Part shown: piece after piece, positions 44,329 to 54,095 of the stretch
How the letters are laid out: each line of letters starts with the position of its first letter
Position numbering within the stretch: position 1 is the stretch's first letter
Assembly: GCA_023853785.1 (NCBI GenBank)
Contig: JAJIRX010000160.1
Location: 426,041-490,040, forward strand
DNA length: 64,000 bases
Reading direction: 5' to 3'
Origin: Psilocybe azurescens
Taxonomy: Eukaryota; Basidiomycota; Agaricomycetes; Agaricales; Agrocybaceae
Program-made: the position numbers and the translations under genes
The notes under the pieces: model-generated
Seen by the model: the letters and a program-made list of their open reading frames with translations, nothing else
Databases searched by the model: none
Told to the model about the DNA's origin: nothing

Positions 44329-45533
44329 CAGTACTTTACAGTGCCCCACCGGTACCGATCAGAACTGGTCAGAACCACTTGGACCCAGTTGGAACTGGTC
44401 GAAATCCAGTCGGAATCCACTTGAACTCACTCGGAACTGGTCGGAATCCGGTCAGAATTTCTCAGAATGTACTTACTCAGTGCACAAAACAATGCTTAGT
44501 TAGTTTTATATAATATTTGCTTACATAAGCTTATAAATGATGTATTGAAATTACATGATATTGTATGCTTAGTCAGTATTACATTATATTTCTTATATAA
44601 ACTCTTATGTAATCCATTCAGGTCACATGATATTTGTAATAAACGCGAAATTATAAAATACACTCAACAGGAATTGAACCAACAGCTTTATATACATTAA
44701 TTCTATACACACTTTACCAACTACACTATTATTGCTTATAGTATTTTAAACATTTTAGGAATTATATACCATTCTTTACAACACCCAATAATATATTCTG
44801 GCACTTCCTCTGAAGCTATACCCACATATTATATATCAAAATGATTATAAAATTGAGGGCAATGCACCTGTAATTACATCATCATATGAATATTATGTCA
44901 GCATGTTCAATATACAAAATACTGTAAATTTTGATATATATAGACATTGTAAACCACTTTTTGCAACAAAATAGCACTCTGTTAGCTATATTTAATAGTG
45001 TTGCAATAATAGAAATTAATTTAGAAAAAGATCAATTTTATTCAAGAAATTTGGATTATATAAGCACAGATTTATATGAAAAATGGGTATTTCTTTACTA
45101 GAAATTGTTTAATTTTATATAACTATTATGTAAACATATTCTCCTGAATTTTACAATTCTAACAATACCAAATTTGTCACAAACTGTTAAGATCTATGTA
45201 TACTTTTTGTGTTATTACTTGCTGAGCCATAAACAGTATGCTGACATAATATGGTTCCGCTTGGTACCACTTGGATTCCACTCGGAATTGGGTCTAATTG
45301 GATTTTAAATTTGATGAATTCCACTTGGATTCCAGTCAGATTCTGGTTGGATTTTGGTCAGACTTGGTAATGGTGGAATTGGTTGGTACCAGTGGTTCCG
45401 ATCAGAATCCAGTTGGAAAAATTTGGACATTTTACTGCTAATTTGGCAGAGACACTGCCAAATAAAATTCCAGTCGGAACCGGTCAGATTCCGACTGGTT
45501 CTGATTGGTACCTGTGGGGAGTGTAAAGACCTC
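44329..45533 (-). mobile_element. Family B TIR element, copy 1
   Basis: A 1,205-bp element in LINE L2, flanked by near-matching 8-mers GTAACTTG (44321-44328) and ATAACTTG (45534-45541). Ends read CAGTACTTTACAGTGCCCCAC on one side and, inverted, GAGGTCTTTACACTCCCCAC on the other. Both subterminal regions (about 44340-44470 and 45255-45520) are filled with GGAACTGGTCGGAATCC-like repeats of about 11 bp around GGTACC. The interior is AT-rich, non-coding and holds a tRNA-like Pol III promoter pair. Confidence 0.82.
44670..44728 (-). promoter_or_regulatory. tRNA-like Pol III A and B boxes inside element B1
   Basis: On the minus strand an A-box-like TAGTGTAGTTGG (44717-44728) is followed 36 nt later by a B-box-like GGTTCAATTCC (44670-44680), one base off the canonical GGTTCGANTCC. 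The outer arms do not fold into a good acceptor stem, so this is tRNA-derived or tRNA-like sequence, not a working tRNA gene. Confidence 0.5.
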
Positions 45534-46692
45534 ATAACTTGGCGCTGTTGGACCCAAGATATGAGGTCCCAAGTGCGCTTGTTGGTGATGGATATTTCTG
45601 TGATCCTAGAATCAAAGAAGACCCATTTGGCATTTTTAACCGCCTTTCAATAAAGCTTCCAGTCTTCCAGGAGACCATGTTTCCGGTAAGCCTGAAGCGC
45701 AACTGAGCACTCATCCGTCCACCACGGTTTTGAGCACCTTGTAATAGTGACCTCTCTGGAGCAGGTTTCCCATGCTGCAGAGAACGAATCAGCAATGGCT
45801 TGCGCCACTGCATCAATCTGGTCGGGTGTGTCGAGAGGAGCATGTTCGTCCACTTTCATGGCAAACTCTCCTTCGATGACTCTGACAAAGTGGATTTGCT
45901 CCTCTTTGTTGGCTTTGAGAGCTCTGCAGGGTGTGGCCCCAGAATCAGCAGAGATCGATAAAGTAGTGGCAAGCAGGATATGATCTGACTTGCCCATGGC
46001 ATTATGCACCCAAGTGACCTGAGCTGTCAGGGTCTGGTCCGGTTGCACGAATACCATGTCAATCACTGTTGAGCAAAAGCCTTGGATGCAAGGGTAGAAG
46101 GTTGGCCCCGGGTTCACAAAAGGAGCCCGTTGCAAGCCTAATTCCGACGCAGTATTAAGGAGTTGAGTGGCAACTCCTGGGTGGCTGTGATGGCCCCCAT
46201 CCCATTCCTGGGAGTGGATGTTAAAGTCACCCCCATGTAAATGAAGGGTGGAAGTGAGGCCGCCTCTTCCACAAGGAGGAGAGTGGCGGTATGGGTCTTG
46301 TCTGAATAGACATTCATCAAATTATAGCTCTGTCCATTAGTGAACAGGCTGAGAATGAGGACATCGCAATGATCAATAAGATCACGACGCATGGATGGAC
46401 AAAACTCTTTCAAGCAGTTAGACACGTAGGCCATAACTCTTGGGTGAGTATCGGGTTCAGGATTACACACCATAGGCAACCAGGCTGGATGCAATGGGGC
46501 GCCAATAACATCATTGCCAGACTTACAAGAAGTAGACGGTGCGGTATGTACAAACCTCCAGGGAGGTTCTTGGATAAAAACAATATCATATGCTAATACA
46601 AAATTTTTGAGTATAGTTTCTATGCTTAGGCTGGACTTTGCGCAGTTGAAACTCAAAATTCTAACCAGAAGGTCCTGGACGGTGTGACTCAT
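45534..46692 (-). pseudogene. LINE L2 ORF2 N-terminus: apurinic-type endonuclease
   Basis: Starts at the ATG at 46692 with MSHTVQDLLVRILSFNCAKS and continues with VFIQEPPW, the catalytic Glu region (about 46555-46595). The GDFN motif region lies around 46,220 and reads through only with a frame change at a C5 run on the plus strand (46230-46234). Later come VQPDQTLTAQVTWV and KSDHILLATTL with the SDH catalytic His (about 45965-46010), and a KPWWTDECSVALQAYRK segment. The copy at 56047-56819 is close. Confidence 0.8.
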
Positions 46693-47775
46693 CCTAGTGA
46701 CTGCTGGTTAGAGAGGATCGGTGCACGAATGAATTCACTTGTAAGCAGTGGTGGTGGTGCTTGTCTTGGAAGTGCGGACTACGCGAGGGTCCCTGCATAG
46801 GATGTGCAATGAAGTCCAAATGGGAGAGGCTATAAGTGCCGAAGAAACCTCTTCCTGTTCAGTGAGATGGTCCAGGTCATAGTGCAGTACTTTACCATCC
46901 CCACACAGTCCATATGGACTCCAGTGGACTCCAGTGGACTTGCCTATATACTGAGTGTAAAAGGTAAACAGAGTCCAGTGGACTCCAGTGGTTTCCACTG
47001 CACTTTAGTAGATCTTATACTATACAGTGAATATGGACTAAAATAACTGCAGTCCACTGGAGTCCACTGGACTTGATACAGTAAATAAATTCAATCTTAA
47101 CATAAATTCAGATTAGTGGAATACAGTATATTAATAACTATTTAATACATTACTATCTACATGCAAGAGCCAAGACAAAAGGAAAAAAAAAGCAAATAAA
47201 AAAGCAAATAAAAATAAAAATAAAAAAAGGGGGGGGGCGGGAGCAGTACTTTACCATTGTATGTGTCATCCGTTGGGTCGTTGGTACATGTCATACCCTT
47301 TGTCGTCATCTTTGCAGCCGCCATCCGTCTTGTCTTTGCAGCCACCGTCCGCGTCGTCTTCGCCCTTTCGTCACTGTGGAAGCTGCTGTCCTCATACCCG
47401 TTGGTACCTGTCACTGTCATTCGTGTTGAGATGTTTAGTGCGGGGTGACTTTGTAATTGCCCAATACACAACACCCAATCAAATATTTATATTGATCAGT
47501 TCAATCTGGGAGGGTAAGCTCGTAAGGCTTATTACAATAACTAGTTTAGCAGAGTACAGACTTAGACAATCGCTCTGGGGTGATCACTAGTAGCTAGAGA
47601 ACACTTTTACAGGCTAGTACACACAAGGCACTTGAATAGTAAGGGTGATCTCTCTATATGAGGGCGATCACCAATATCAGGGGGATCGCTTTTGGGGGGC
47701 GAGTGTACATGGGACACTTAACAGTTCTCTTTATGAAACCCAAACTCAAACTTTATCAAACACTATAAGCGATCA

Positions 47776-48187
47776 TGTTACGATTTCAAGTTAGAGTCAC
47801 ACAGTGTGCGTAATCTAACCACCAATCGTGTACAAGAACAAGTTCAAGTTCAGGTTGAGCAAGTAAAGCAGAGTAGATTCTCAAGAACTAGCTAAAGAAT
47901 ACAGTGGATCCTTCCTAGTTTAAATACTATGAACCGTACATCTAGTTGAAACACGTTTGAATGTTCATCAGCAGATGTATATAAGAATAGAAGAAACAGA
48001 TCAAGCATTCATCAAAAGATGTATCATAAAAGATGGAAGTGAAATAAAAGATGGGGTTTTGGAAAATGATAGAAAGCAGAGTTCATCAGAGCATACGATG
48101 ATGTATCAATGATGTGAAAGATGACAAAGAAAAGGAAAAGAAAAGAAAAGAAAAGAGAAAAGAAAAAGAAAAAGACTTGTCGTAACA
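47776..48187 (+). mobile_element. Solo LTR, second copy, with 5-bp target duplication GATCA
   Basis: 412 bp from TGTTACGATTTCAAG to GTCGTAACA, flanked by GATCA on both sides (47771-47775 and 48188-48192). It matches the solo LTR at 31430-31944 over most of its length (for example TCAAGAACTAGCTAAAG and ATGTTCATCAGCAGATG) but lacks about 100 bp near the right end. Confidence 0.85.
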
Positions 48188-48244
48188 GATCACCCATATT
48201 AACACATAGTAGATCCTTAGTTCCTATAAGCAACTGGGCACACT

Positions 48245-48495
48245 AGTCCACAGTCCTTAGTTTACTATAGGCAACATCCTGAAAACAGTCGGATTTCTCT
48301 GACAGTCGTCCCTAGTTACTATAAGCAATCACTAGCCTTTATAGGGTTCCCACCCATACTTAATAATCCCCAGGGCAGTCTTACTATAGGCAATGTCCTG
48401 AACAGTTGGAGTTCTCGGACAGTTGTCTCTAGTTACTATGAGCAATCGCTAGCCATATAGGGTTCCAATCCATACTTAACAATCCCTAGGGCAGT
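48245..48495 (+). repeat. Imperfect tandem duplication, about 125 bp x 2
   Basis: Two adjacent units share TTACTATAGGCAA, AGTTACTAT(A/G)AGCAATC and AGGGTTCC, in the same order. Non-coding, inside the GATCAC-rich insert. Confidence 0.7.
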
Positions 48496-49739
48496 CCACG
48501 GATGACTTATAAAAGCCTGCTTATCAAGTCTAATAGACCTGATGTTGAATATCACAATGGCGATTGCTCACGAAACCAGATATCGCCCTAATTGCTGAAG
48601 GTGAACTGCAGTGTTTGATCTCTTATCACACAAATCACTAGTCCTCAAGTGTTAACACTATAATTCTTATTCAGAGTAAATTCTGATATCAAATCTGGGG
48701 TGTAAATTACTTGGTTCCTATTCTAAGATACAGGGCTGTTTTTATAGGCTAAATAGATACTTTGGCTTGTGATAATTGAAAGAGACTAAGAGAAAAGGAA
48801 GGAAATGGACTGCGTGCTGCCTAGCCTTTGCTGCACCAATTATAATAGTGGAAAGTACTAGTTTGCCTGGGCTATGGCGCTTATTTGAAGATAACATTGT
48901 TGTCCATGCGGCAGTGCCTTCTTGGGTAGTGATCACCCGACTTATTTTATCAGATGGCTTGCGGCTAAGGCATGTCGGGACTAGATTGCTAGGGGCATAT
49001 TTTCTAGGAAACCCTACCAAGGTTCCCAAGCACAGTTGCTATTGGTTTAGGACCTTCTGGAACAGCAGGTGCCCTTTATCATGAGGAAAGTTACCTCTAG
49101 TATTGTGTGGCAATCACTGGCTGCATTGCAAATTACAAGTTTTTATAGTCGGATCTAGTAGACTGCCATATGCTGAGTTGTACACAAGATTTCAATTGCC
49201 AATACATTCGGTCCATAGGGCGATCACCCGTGTGGTGCAGTGATGCCTGATCCCCAAGCAGTTGATCACCTAATTTAGTGAACAGCCTTGTGAGGCCTGG
49301 ACATGGTGATTGCTTTTGCTAATTAATAAGGTTTTCATCACTTGGCGATCACTTGGTAAGACACTGGTGGGTGTTACCCCTTGTAAGAGCCAAGGTCATT
49401 TCTTAAGAGTTTCTTCTTTGCATGGGACTAATAGCATGATCAATGGAGTGGGCGATCACTTTGGATGCTTGGTTAGGGTTGCTTTGATAGCTGTGTAGGA
49501 AACTAAAGGTAGTCTTTGATTCGTAGCACTGATTAATAGGCCACACTACACCTTAGTTAGTTTGTAAGGTCTATTACTCTTGTTGGCCCACTAGGAAGTA
49601 AAGCCTCAAAGCCTAATAGTCTGGCTGTATCTCCTACCCTTCACTAGTATAATGTACTAGTTTATTACAGATAACAATCGCAAAAATAAGGGCCTCTGTA
49701 TCTCACTATGAATTGTAAGCTCAGAATGGTTTACACCCT

Positions 49740-50470
49740 TTCAGCATCCTCATCGCTGTTGCAGCCTCACAGCCGCCATCCTTGCTGTCCTCGTACCCAT
49801 TGCCCTCATTGCTGTGGCAGCCATTGTCTCCGTTCTCATCATCGTCGCCTTTGTGCGCATCATCCGTGTTGTCCTCGTACCCGTCAGCTGTCGTCCACAT
49901 TGTTGTTGTTGTCATAGCCGCTGTTGTTGTACGTGTCCGTACCTGTTGCTGTTGCTGTAACTGTCCTCATTGCTGTCGCAGCCGCCGTCCCTGTCGTTGT
50001 TGTTGTCGCAGCCATTGTCCCTGTCCTTGTCCTTGTCCTTGTCCCTGTCGTCCCTGTCTGTCCTCATCGCTGTCGCAGCTGTCGTCCCCATCCTAGTCCC
50101 TGTTCTTGTGGCCGTTGTCTGTCCTCGTTGCTGTTGCAGCTGTTGTCCCTGTCCTTGTCGCCGTTGTCCATCCTCACCATCCTTGTACCTGTCCGTACCT
50201 GTCGCTGTTGTCCTCATCGCCGTTGCTGCTGCTGCCCTCATCCTCATCGTAGCCACCCTTGCCCTTGCCCTTGCCCTTGTCCTTGTCCGGGTCGTCCTCG
50301 CCTATGTCCAGGTCCTCACCTACGTCCTCGTCCCGGTCCTTGTCGTTGTGTTTGCGGTCATCCTTGTCTGGGTCCTCGTTGTTGCTGTCGTTGTCGTTGT
50401 CGTTGGCGTGGCCATTGCGACTGTCGTCATCCTCTGTTGTGTCGGGTTGGCTGTCGCCTGGCTCCAATCG
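49740..50470 (+). repeat. Low-complexity minisatellite-like CTG/CTTGTC tract
   Basis: Degenerate short repeats of the type TGTCCTTGTCCTTG, TGCTGTTG and CGCAGCCG run for about 0.7 kb. Both strands have long open frames made only of Asp/Asn/Lys/Thr or Leu/Val/Ser/Pro runs, which reflect composition and not genes. The equivalent zone of element A1 (35860-36910) is also low-complexity but of different sequence. Confidence 0.75.
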
Positions 50471-51014
50471 ACGAGGTGGTGGTGGTGGTAGTCGGAAGAA
50501 AGGTTGGGGTCATCCATTTGATCATTGTCATGCCGATTGGCTGATGCTGGGCACGTGTGTGTGTCACATGTGCCTGTGAAATTCTCACCCCGCCGGACTG
50601 AACAAAATACAAAAATGTATCCATAGGGAGGCTTTGCTCCCATGTATATTTAACTATTGTTTCATTTAATTGTTATTTCATAGAGTTTATTTCCATTGAT
50701 TTTACTCTTTTATTTTTTGCAATTAATATTAATAACTAATGATCACACTTTGGATATTGTGTTAATTATTGCATCCAGTGGATTCCAGTGGACTTGACTG
50801 GACTCATAATCCACTGGACTGAGACTGGACTGAAAATTTGGCAGGAGTCCAGTGCAAGTCCAGTGGACTCCAGTGGACTGCAGTCCAGTTCCAGTCCAGT
50901 GGACTGGACAATCTGTCAGCCAGTTTGGCTGGACAGAGAGTCCACTGGAGTCCACTGGAGTCCACTGGAGTCCACTGGAGTCCATATGGATTGTGTGGGG
51001 AAAGGAAAGACCTC

Positions 51015-52337
51015 TCATAGTGAGTACCTTGGAACCGAGGAACGTCAACAATTTGTAAGAACAATTTGGACATGGGCATGCCGACCCACAGCGTGAACTT
51101 GTAGTGGGTCTTGAAATGAGCAGTGACCATGCCATGAAGAATGTCCCTGTCGCGCTTGCTGGGGACTTTGTTGGTGGGTACAGAGTACCCATTGTATGCA
51201 ACTTGAACACCGAGGACCTTAACGCAAAGGCCCTGGTGGTGGAGGACATCTGAAGATAGGTCCTTGAACAGAGTGGTGAGATTTGTGTCTTTGCATGATC
51301 TCCCACATCGATGAGCGTCTGGCACCAGGAGGGGCCATGTGCGGTGTAGTCCAGAATCCTCCTACCCTTGCGGGATGGGGGACGGGACAGAGGGCAGCCA
51401 GCAGAGCTGGCTGCTGAACATGCGCCTTTTTGTGAGCGGCCTCTCTGTAAGAACACGGAGCAGAACGCACAGGGCGGGTAGAAGAGGGAGGCACTGGAGA
51501 GGGCCTCTGATTGGGCACAACCGGTTTCTTGGCCAGAGGGCGGGGTTGGGGGAGAGCAGGGGGAGGAGGAGGAGGAGGCTTGTCAGCCTGACCTTTCCCT
51601 TTGTCCTGCTGTGCTCAGACAGGAGGCCTGGCCTGCGCGCTCCTATGAGAGGAGCAAACCGGTTCAGCCAGGGTCATAACAATGTTGTTATCACCAGCCC
51701 CGCCGTGGTCAGACCAAGCGGGAGGGGAGAAGATGTGGAGAGGGTCTGGAGAAGCGCAACCAATGGCCAACAGCCTTCGAATAGTGTTGTCTTCCGCAGC
51801 AAATATCTCCACAACCACACGGATTGGGAGGATGTTATTGGGAGTGGATGTGGTACCCAGGTCCCCATTAATGGCATCACAGGTGAAATCAACCACCACT
51901 TGAGCCAGGGAAGCCCCAACAGGGGAGGAATGAAGGTCGATGTGTGAGAAATTGACATACCCCAAAATTGTCCTGAGTGCCCCCATAATCCTTTGACTAT
52001 CTTCTACCACGTCAGAATCTCCGTAACTGAGTGATAGGTAAGTGGGGGTTGTCCATATCTTTGTCCTCAGACCTCACAGGCAACGGAGCGTTGGAGGGCT
52101 GGGTGGTGTTGTCCCTGGCAGTAACCGTGGGAGTGCGATGATGAGATGACTGCCTCGACGATGTGGCAGAGCAGCTGGGTTGGGCGGTGCATGCCCCATG
52201 CAAAGCAGGGACTGGGCCTTGACTATAGATATCTTGAACAGCGGGAGTGCTCGCAGTTTGAGCTGGGGATGATCTGGTTGAGGAGGCAGTCGTCCAAAAG
52301 GGGACGGTGGCCTTGTGGGTTGCTGTTTAGGTGGCAA
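51015..52337 (-). pseudogene. LINE L2 ORF1 N-terminal part
   Basis: Starts MPPKQQPTRPPSPFGRLP at 52337 and continues through a Ser/Thr/Pro-rich linker, GYVNFSHIDLHSSP, LAQVVVDFTCDAINGD, a Pro-rich stretch (about 51480-51600), and GLCVKVLGVQVAYNGYSVPT to the insertion point of element A2 at 51022. The remainder, LTEQEEVSSALIASPIW, resumes below 46,884. ORF1 is presumed to be the gag-like RNA-binding protein. Several frame changes. Confidence 0.75.
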
Positions 52338-52480
52338 AGCTAGATGAGAGCTAGGCTAATACTACCAATGGTGGTCTGCTGAGGGTGGTTACCCAAGTAA
52401 AGCTTTGTGTAGAACATTTGTGACGATGAGCAGAAATTTCTCATGGTAGATACGTGGCAGTACCAGAACAAGAAAGGATG

Positions 52481-52577
52481 GACTTTGGGCCCTCATTGCC
52501 ACTCTGTCTGATACAGTGTGACCACAAAACTCAGACCACAGGTGTCTCGCACGTTTCCAAACTTGCCACCTTCAACA
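52481..52577 (+). mobile_element. Copia LTR, second half (split by LINE L2)
   Basis: From GACTTTGGGCCCTCATTGCC it follows the copia LTR consensus to its end (CACCTTCAACA at 52577). It completes the LTR that begins at 40841. Confidence 0.78.
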
Positions 52578-53159
52578 CGCTTTAACAGCAATTCTGGTCC
52601 AAAACACTGGGCAGCAGTCAAACATCTATTGTGCTATTTGAAGGGTACGCTTGAGCACAAGCTGCACTACTCTGGCGAGCTGGGTCTAGATATGTTCAGC
52701 ACCTACTGCAATGCATCTCATGGCGATTGCAAAGACACTGGACGCTCTACGGGTGGTTATGTGACCATTATGGCTGGTGGTGCGGTTGGCTGGAGCAGCA
52801 AATTGCAAGGAATTGTTGCGCTTTCTACCACTGAAGCAGAGTTCATTGCAGCTGTTGAAGCAGGCAAGGAGATAGCATGGATGCACAAAATTCTGTGCAA
52901 ATTTGGCTACCACATTGACAAGCCTTCCACTCTTCACATTGACAACCAATCTGCGATCAGCGTCTCCAAGAATCCTGAACACCATAGACGCATGAAGCAC
53001 CTGGACCTGCGCTTCTACTGGCTGCGCAATGCAGTAAATGACAAGATGATTGACTCTATGTTTGTTTCAACTGATGTGCAAGTTACAGACATTCTTACCA
53101 AGGCTCTGCCTGCTGCTAAGGTTGAGTTTTGCAGAGAGGAGATGGGGATTTATGTTTAG
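52578..53159 (+). pseudogene. Ty1/copia fragment: RNase H end of pol
   Basis: Encodes the end of a copia polyprotein: HWAAVKHLLCYLKGTLEHK, then RNase H with YCNASHGDCKDTGRSTGGY, WSSKLQGIVALSTTEAEFIA (the Glu is a catalytic residue) and EIAWMHKILCKFGY, LHIDNQSAISVSKNPEHHRR, and HLDLRFYWLRN, ending GIYV with TAG at 53157-53159. A polypurine tract (CGGGGGA, 53201-53207) and an LTR follow directly, as in an intact element. The part upstream of HWAAV is missing and replaced by an LTR end. This piece itself is uninterrupted. Confidence 0.88.
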
Positions 53160-53207
53160 GGTATATTTCATTCTTTTTATTTCTGAGACTGTTCAGATCA
53201 CGGGGGA

Positions 53208-53459
53208 TGTTAGAATTGATATTTCAGACTCAGACTGATGGGATCACATGACAGACACCTATGTAGCTGTAGTACACCGCTTGAACTCCTTAGTTACTCA
53301 CTTTGGACTTCAGGCAAGTAGATAGCTTAGTTCAGTCCCAATACACTCAGTTACTCACTTCGGACTTCAGGCCCTCATTGCCACTCTGTCAGATACAGTG
53401 TGACCACAAAACTTGGACCACAGGTGTCTCGCATATTTCTGAACTCGCCACCTTTAACA
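53208..53459 (+). mobile_element. Copia LTR (3' LTR of the RNase H fragment)
   Basis: 252 bp, TGTTAGAATTG to CCACCTTTAACA, so it has the usual TG...CA ends. It matches the LTRs at 58350-58602 and 59908-60160 closely. A polypurine tract lies immediately upstream. Confidence 0.9.
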
Positions 53460-53663
53460 CCGCAAGCATGTCCAGTCAATTTTTTTTGTGTACGTCCCCT
53501 TGCACCTGGAGTGGGACCTGCACTACAAAGCACACGAGTATGCAACCAAACTCAAAGTCGCACTGGGCCCACACCCAGCTACATCATTCAACAGCCTGTG
53601 CATGCAGGCTGCCCTCTCTCACGGGCGCTTCCTGGAATGTCTTGTTCCAGGACCCCAAATATC
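53460..53663 (+). pseudogene. LINE ORF2 fragment: RNase H end
   Basis: Short plus-strand LINE piece with GVGPALQSTRVCNQTQ-type sequence and FNSLCMQAALSHGRF, matching about 41,930-42,140 of LINE L2 on the other strand. It follows the copia LTR directly and is itself followed by the start of LINE L3. Confidence 0.7.
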
Positions 53664-53767
53664 CATCCTTTCTTGTTCCAGTACTGCCACGTATCCACTG
53701 TGAGAAATTTCTGCTCATCATCGCAAATGTTCTACACAAAGCTTTACTTGGGTGACCACCCCCAGCA

Positions 53768-54048
53768 GGTCTTTACCCCCACCCAGGTATTCCATGTGGA
53801 GTCCACCAACTCCATGCCGGAGTTGGTGGAGTCCACATGGAGTTTGGTAACTCTTTTTTTGGCTGGTGTACCAGCCATTTAAAGCGGAGGCTCCATCTGG
53901 AGTCCAGCTGGAATCCACCTGAACTCCACCTATCAAAGTTAATTTTTGAACATTTACATATGTTCCAGGTGGAGTCCATGTGGAGTCCACCACTTTTATA
54001 TGGAGTTGGTGGACTCCATATGGAATACCTGGGTGGAGGTAAAGTACA
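53768..54048 (+). mobile_element. Family C TIR element, 281 bp
   Basis: The smallest member of the group, inserted in the leader of LINE L3 with a perfect 8-bp duplication CCCCAGCA (53760-53767 and 54049-54056). Uninterrupted LINE copies at 62650 and, inverted, near 38805 confirm the empty site. Ends read GGTCTTTACCCCCACCCAGG and, inverted, TGTACTTTACCTCCACCCAGG. Inside are inverted blocks built on GGAGTTGGTGGAGTCCA and its variants. Non-coding. Confidence 0.85.
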
Positions 54049-54095
54049 CCCCAGCAGCACCACCATTGGTAGTACTAGCTTGGTTCAACCAAGCT

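Larger units (their letters stand above)
47450..49740. mobile_element. Unclassified insert rich in GCGATCAC words (candidate family D)
   Basis: This 2.3-kb stretch breaks the low-complexity core of element A2. The word (G)GCGATCAC or close variants recurs at both ends (for example about 47590, 47666, 47770 and 49219, 49344, 49451), much like the subterminal arrays of families A-C. Clear termini were not found. It contains a solo LTR (47776-48187) and a tandem duplication (about 48245-48495). No coding region was recognised. Confidence 0.4.
46885..51014 (-). mobile_element. Family A TIR element, copy 2, with nested insertions
   Basis: A 4,130-bp element inserted in ORF1 of LINE L2, flanked by a perfect 8-bp duplication TCATAGTG (46877-46884 and 51015-51022). 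Ends read CAGTACTTTACCATCCCC and, inverted, GAGGTCTTTCCTTTCCCC. Subterminal arrays of TCCACTGGAG/AGTCCAGTGG lie at 46905-47075 and 50770-50995, including four exact 10-bp tandem copies at 50941-50980. The conserved A block is at about 50500-50630. The rest is low-complexity DNA plus a 2.3-kb insert (about 47450-49740). No transposase gene is seen. Confidence 0.85.
40971..52480 (-). mobile_element. LINE L2, near full-length, with two nested TIR elements
   Basis: Minus-strand LINE bounded by a T18 run (40971-40988, the poly-A tail read on the other strand) and the family's 5' start at 52480. Removing elements A2 and B1 leaves about 6.2 kb. Order from the 5' end: leader; ORF1 start (MPPKQQPTRPPSPFGR, near 52337) interrupted by A2; ORF1 remainder; ORF2 apurinic endonuclease (46690-45534); B1; reverse transcriptase; RNase H; and a C-terminal CCHC finger. 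Endonuclease plus RT plus RNase H fits the Tad1-like clade of fungal LINEs. Several frame breaks are present. Confidence 0.85.

Noticed and set aside
44670..44728. A true tRNA gene in element B
   Set aside because: A and B boxes are present, but the acceptor stem does not pair and the T stem has mismatches, so it is only tRNA-like.
48245..48495. CRISPR-like or satellite array
   Set aside because: Only two imperfect units of about 125 bp with no spacer pattern, in a eukaryotic repeat region; a simple tandem duplication.
49740..50470. Asp/Asn/Lys-rich or Leu/Val-rich open frames on both strands
   Set aside because: They arise from the CTTGTC/CTG minisatellite-like tract; no conserved domain and no plausible start context.
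50788..51096. Open frames with repeated SSGLQWT / STGVHWSPL patterns
   Set aside because: These are translations of the 10-bp subterminal DNA repeat in different frames. The same words occur on both strands of other A copies, so the repeat is selected or expanded as DNA.
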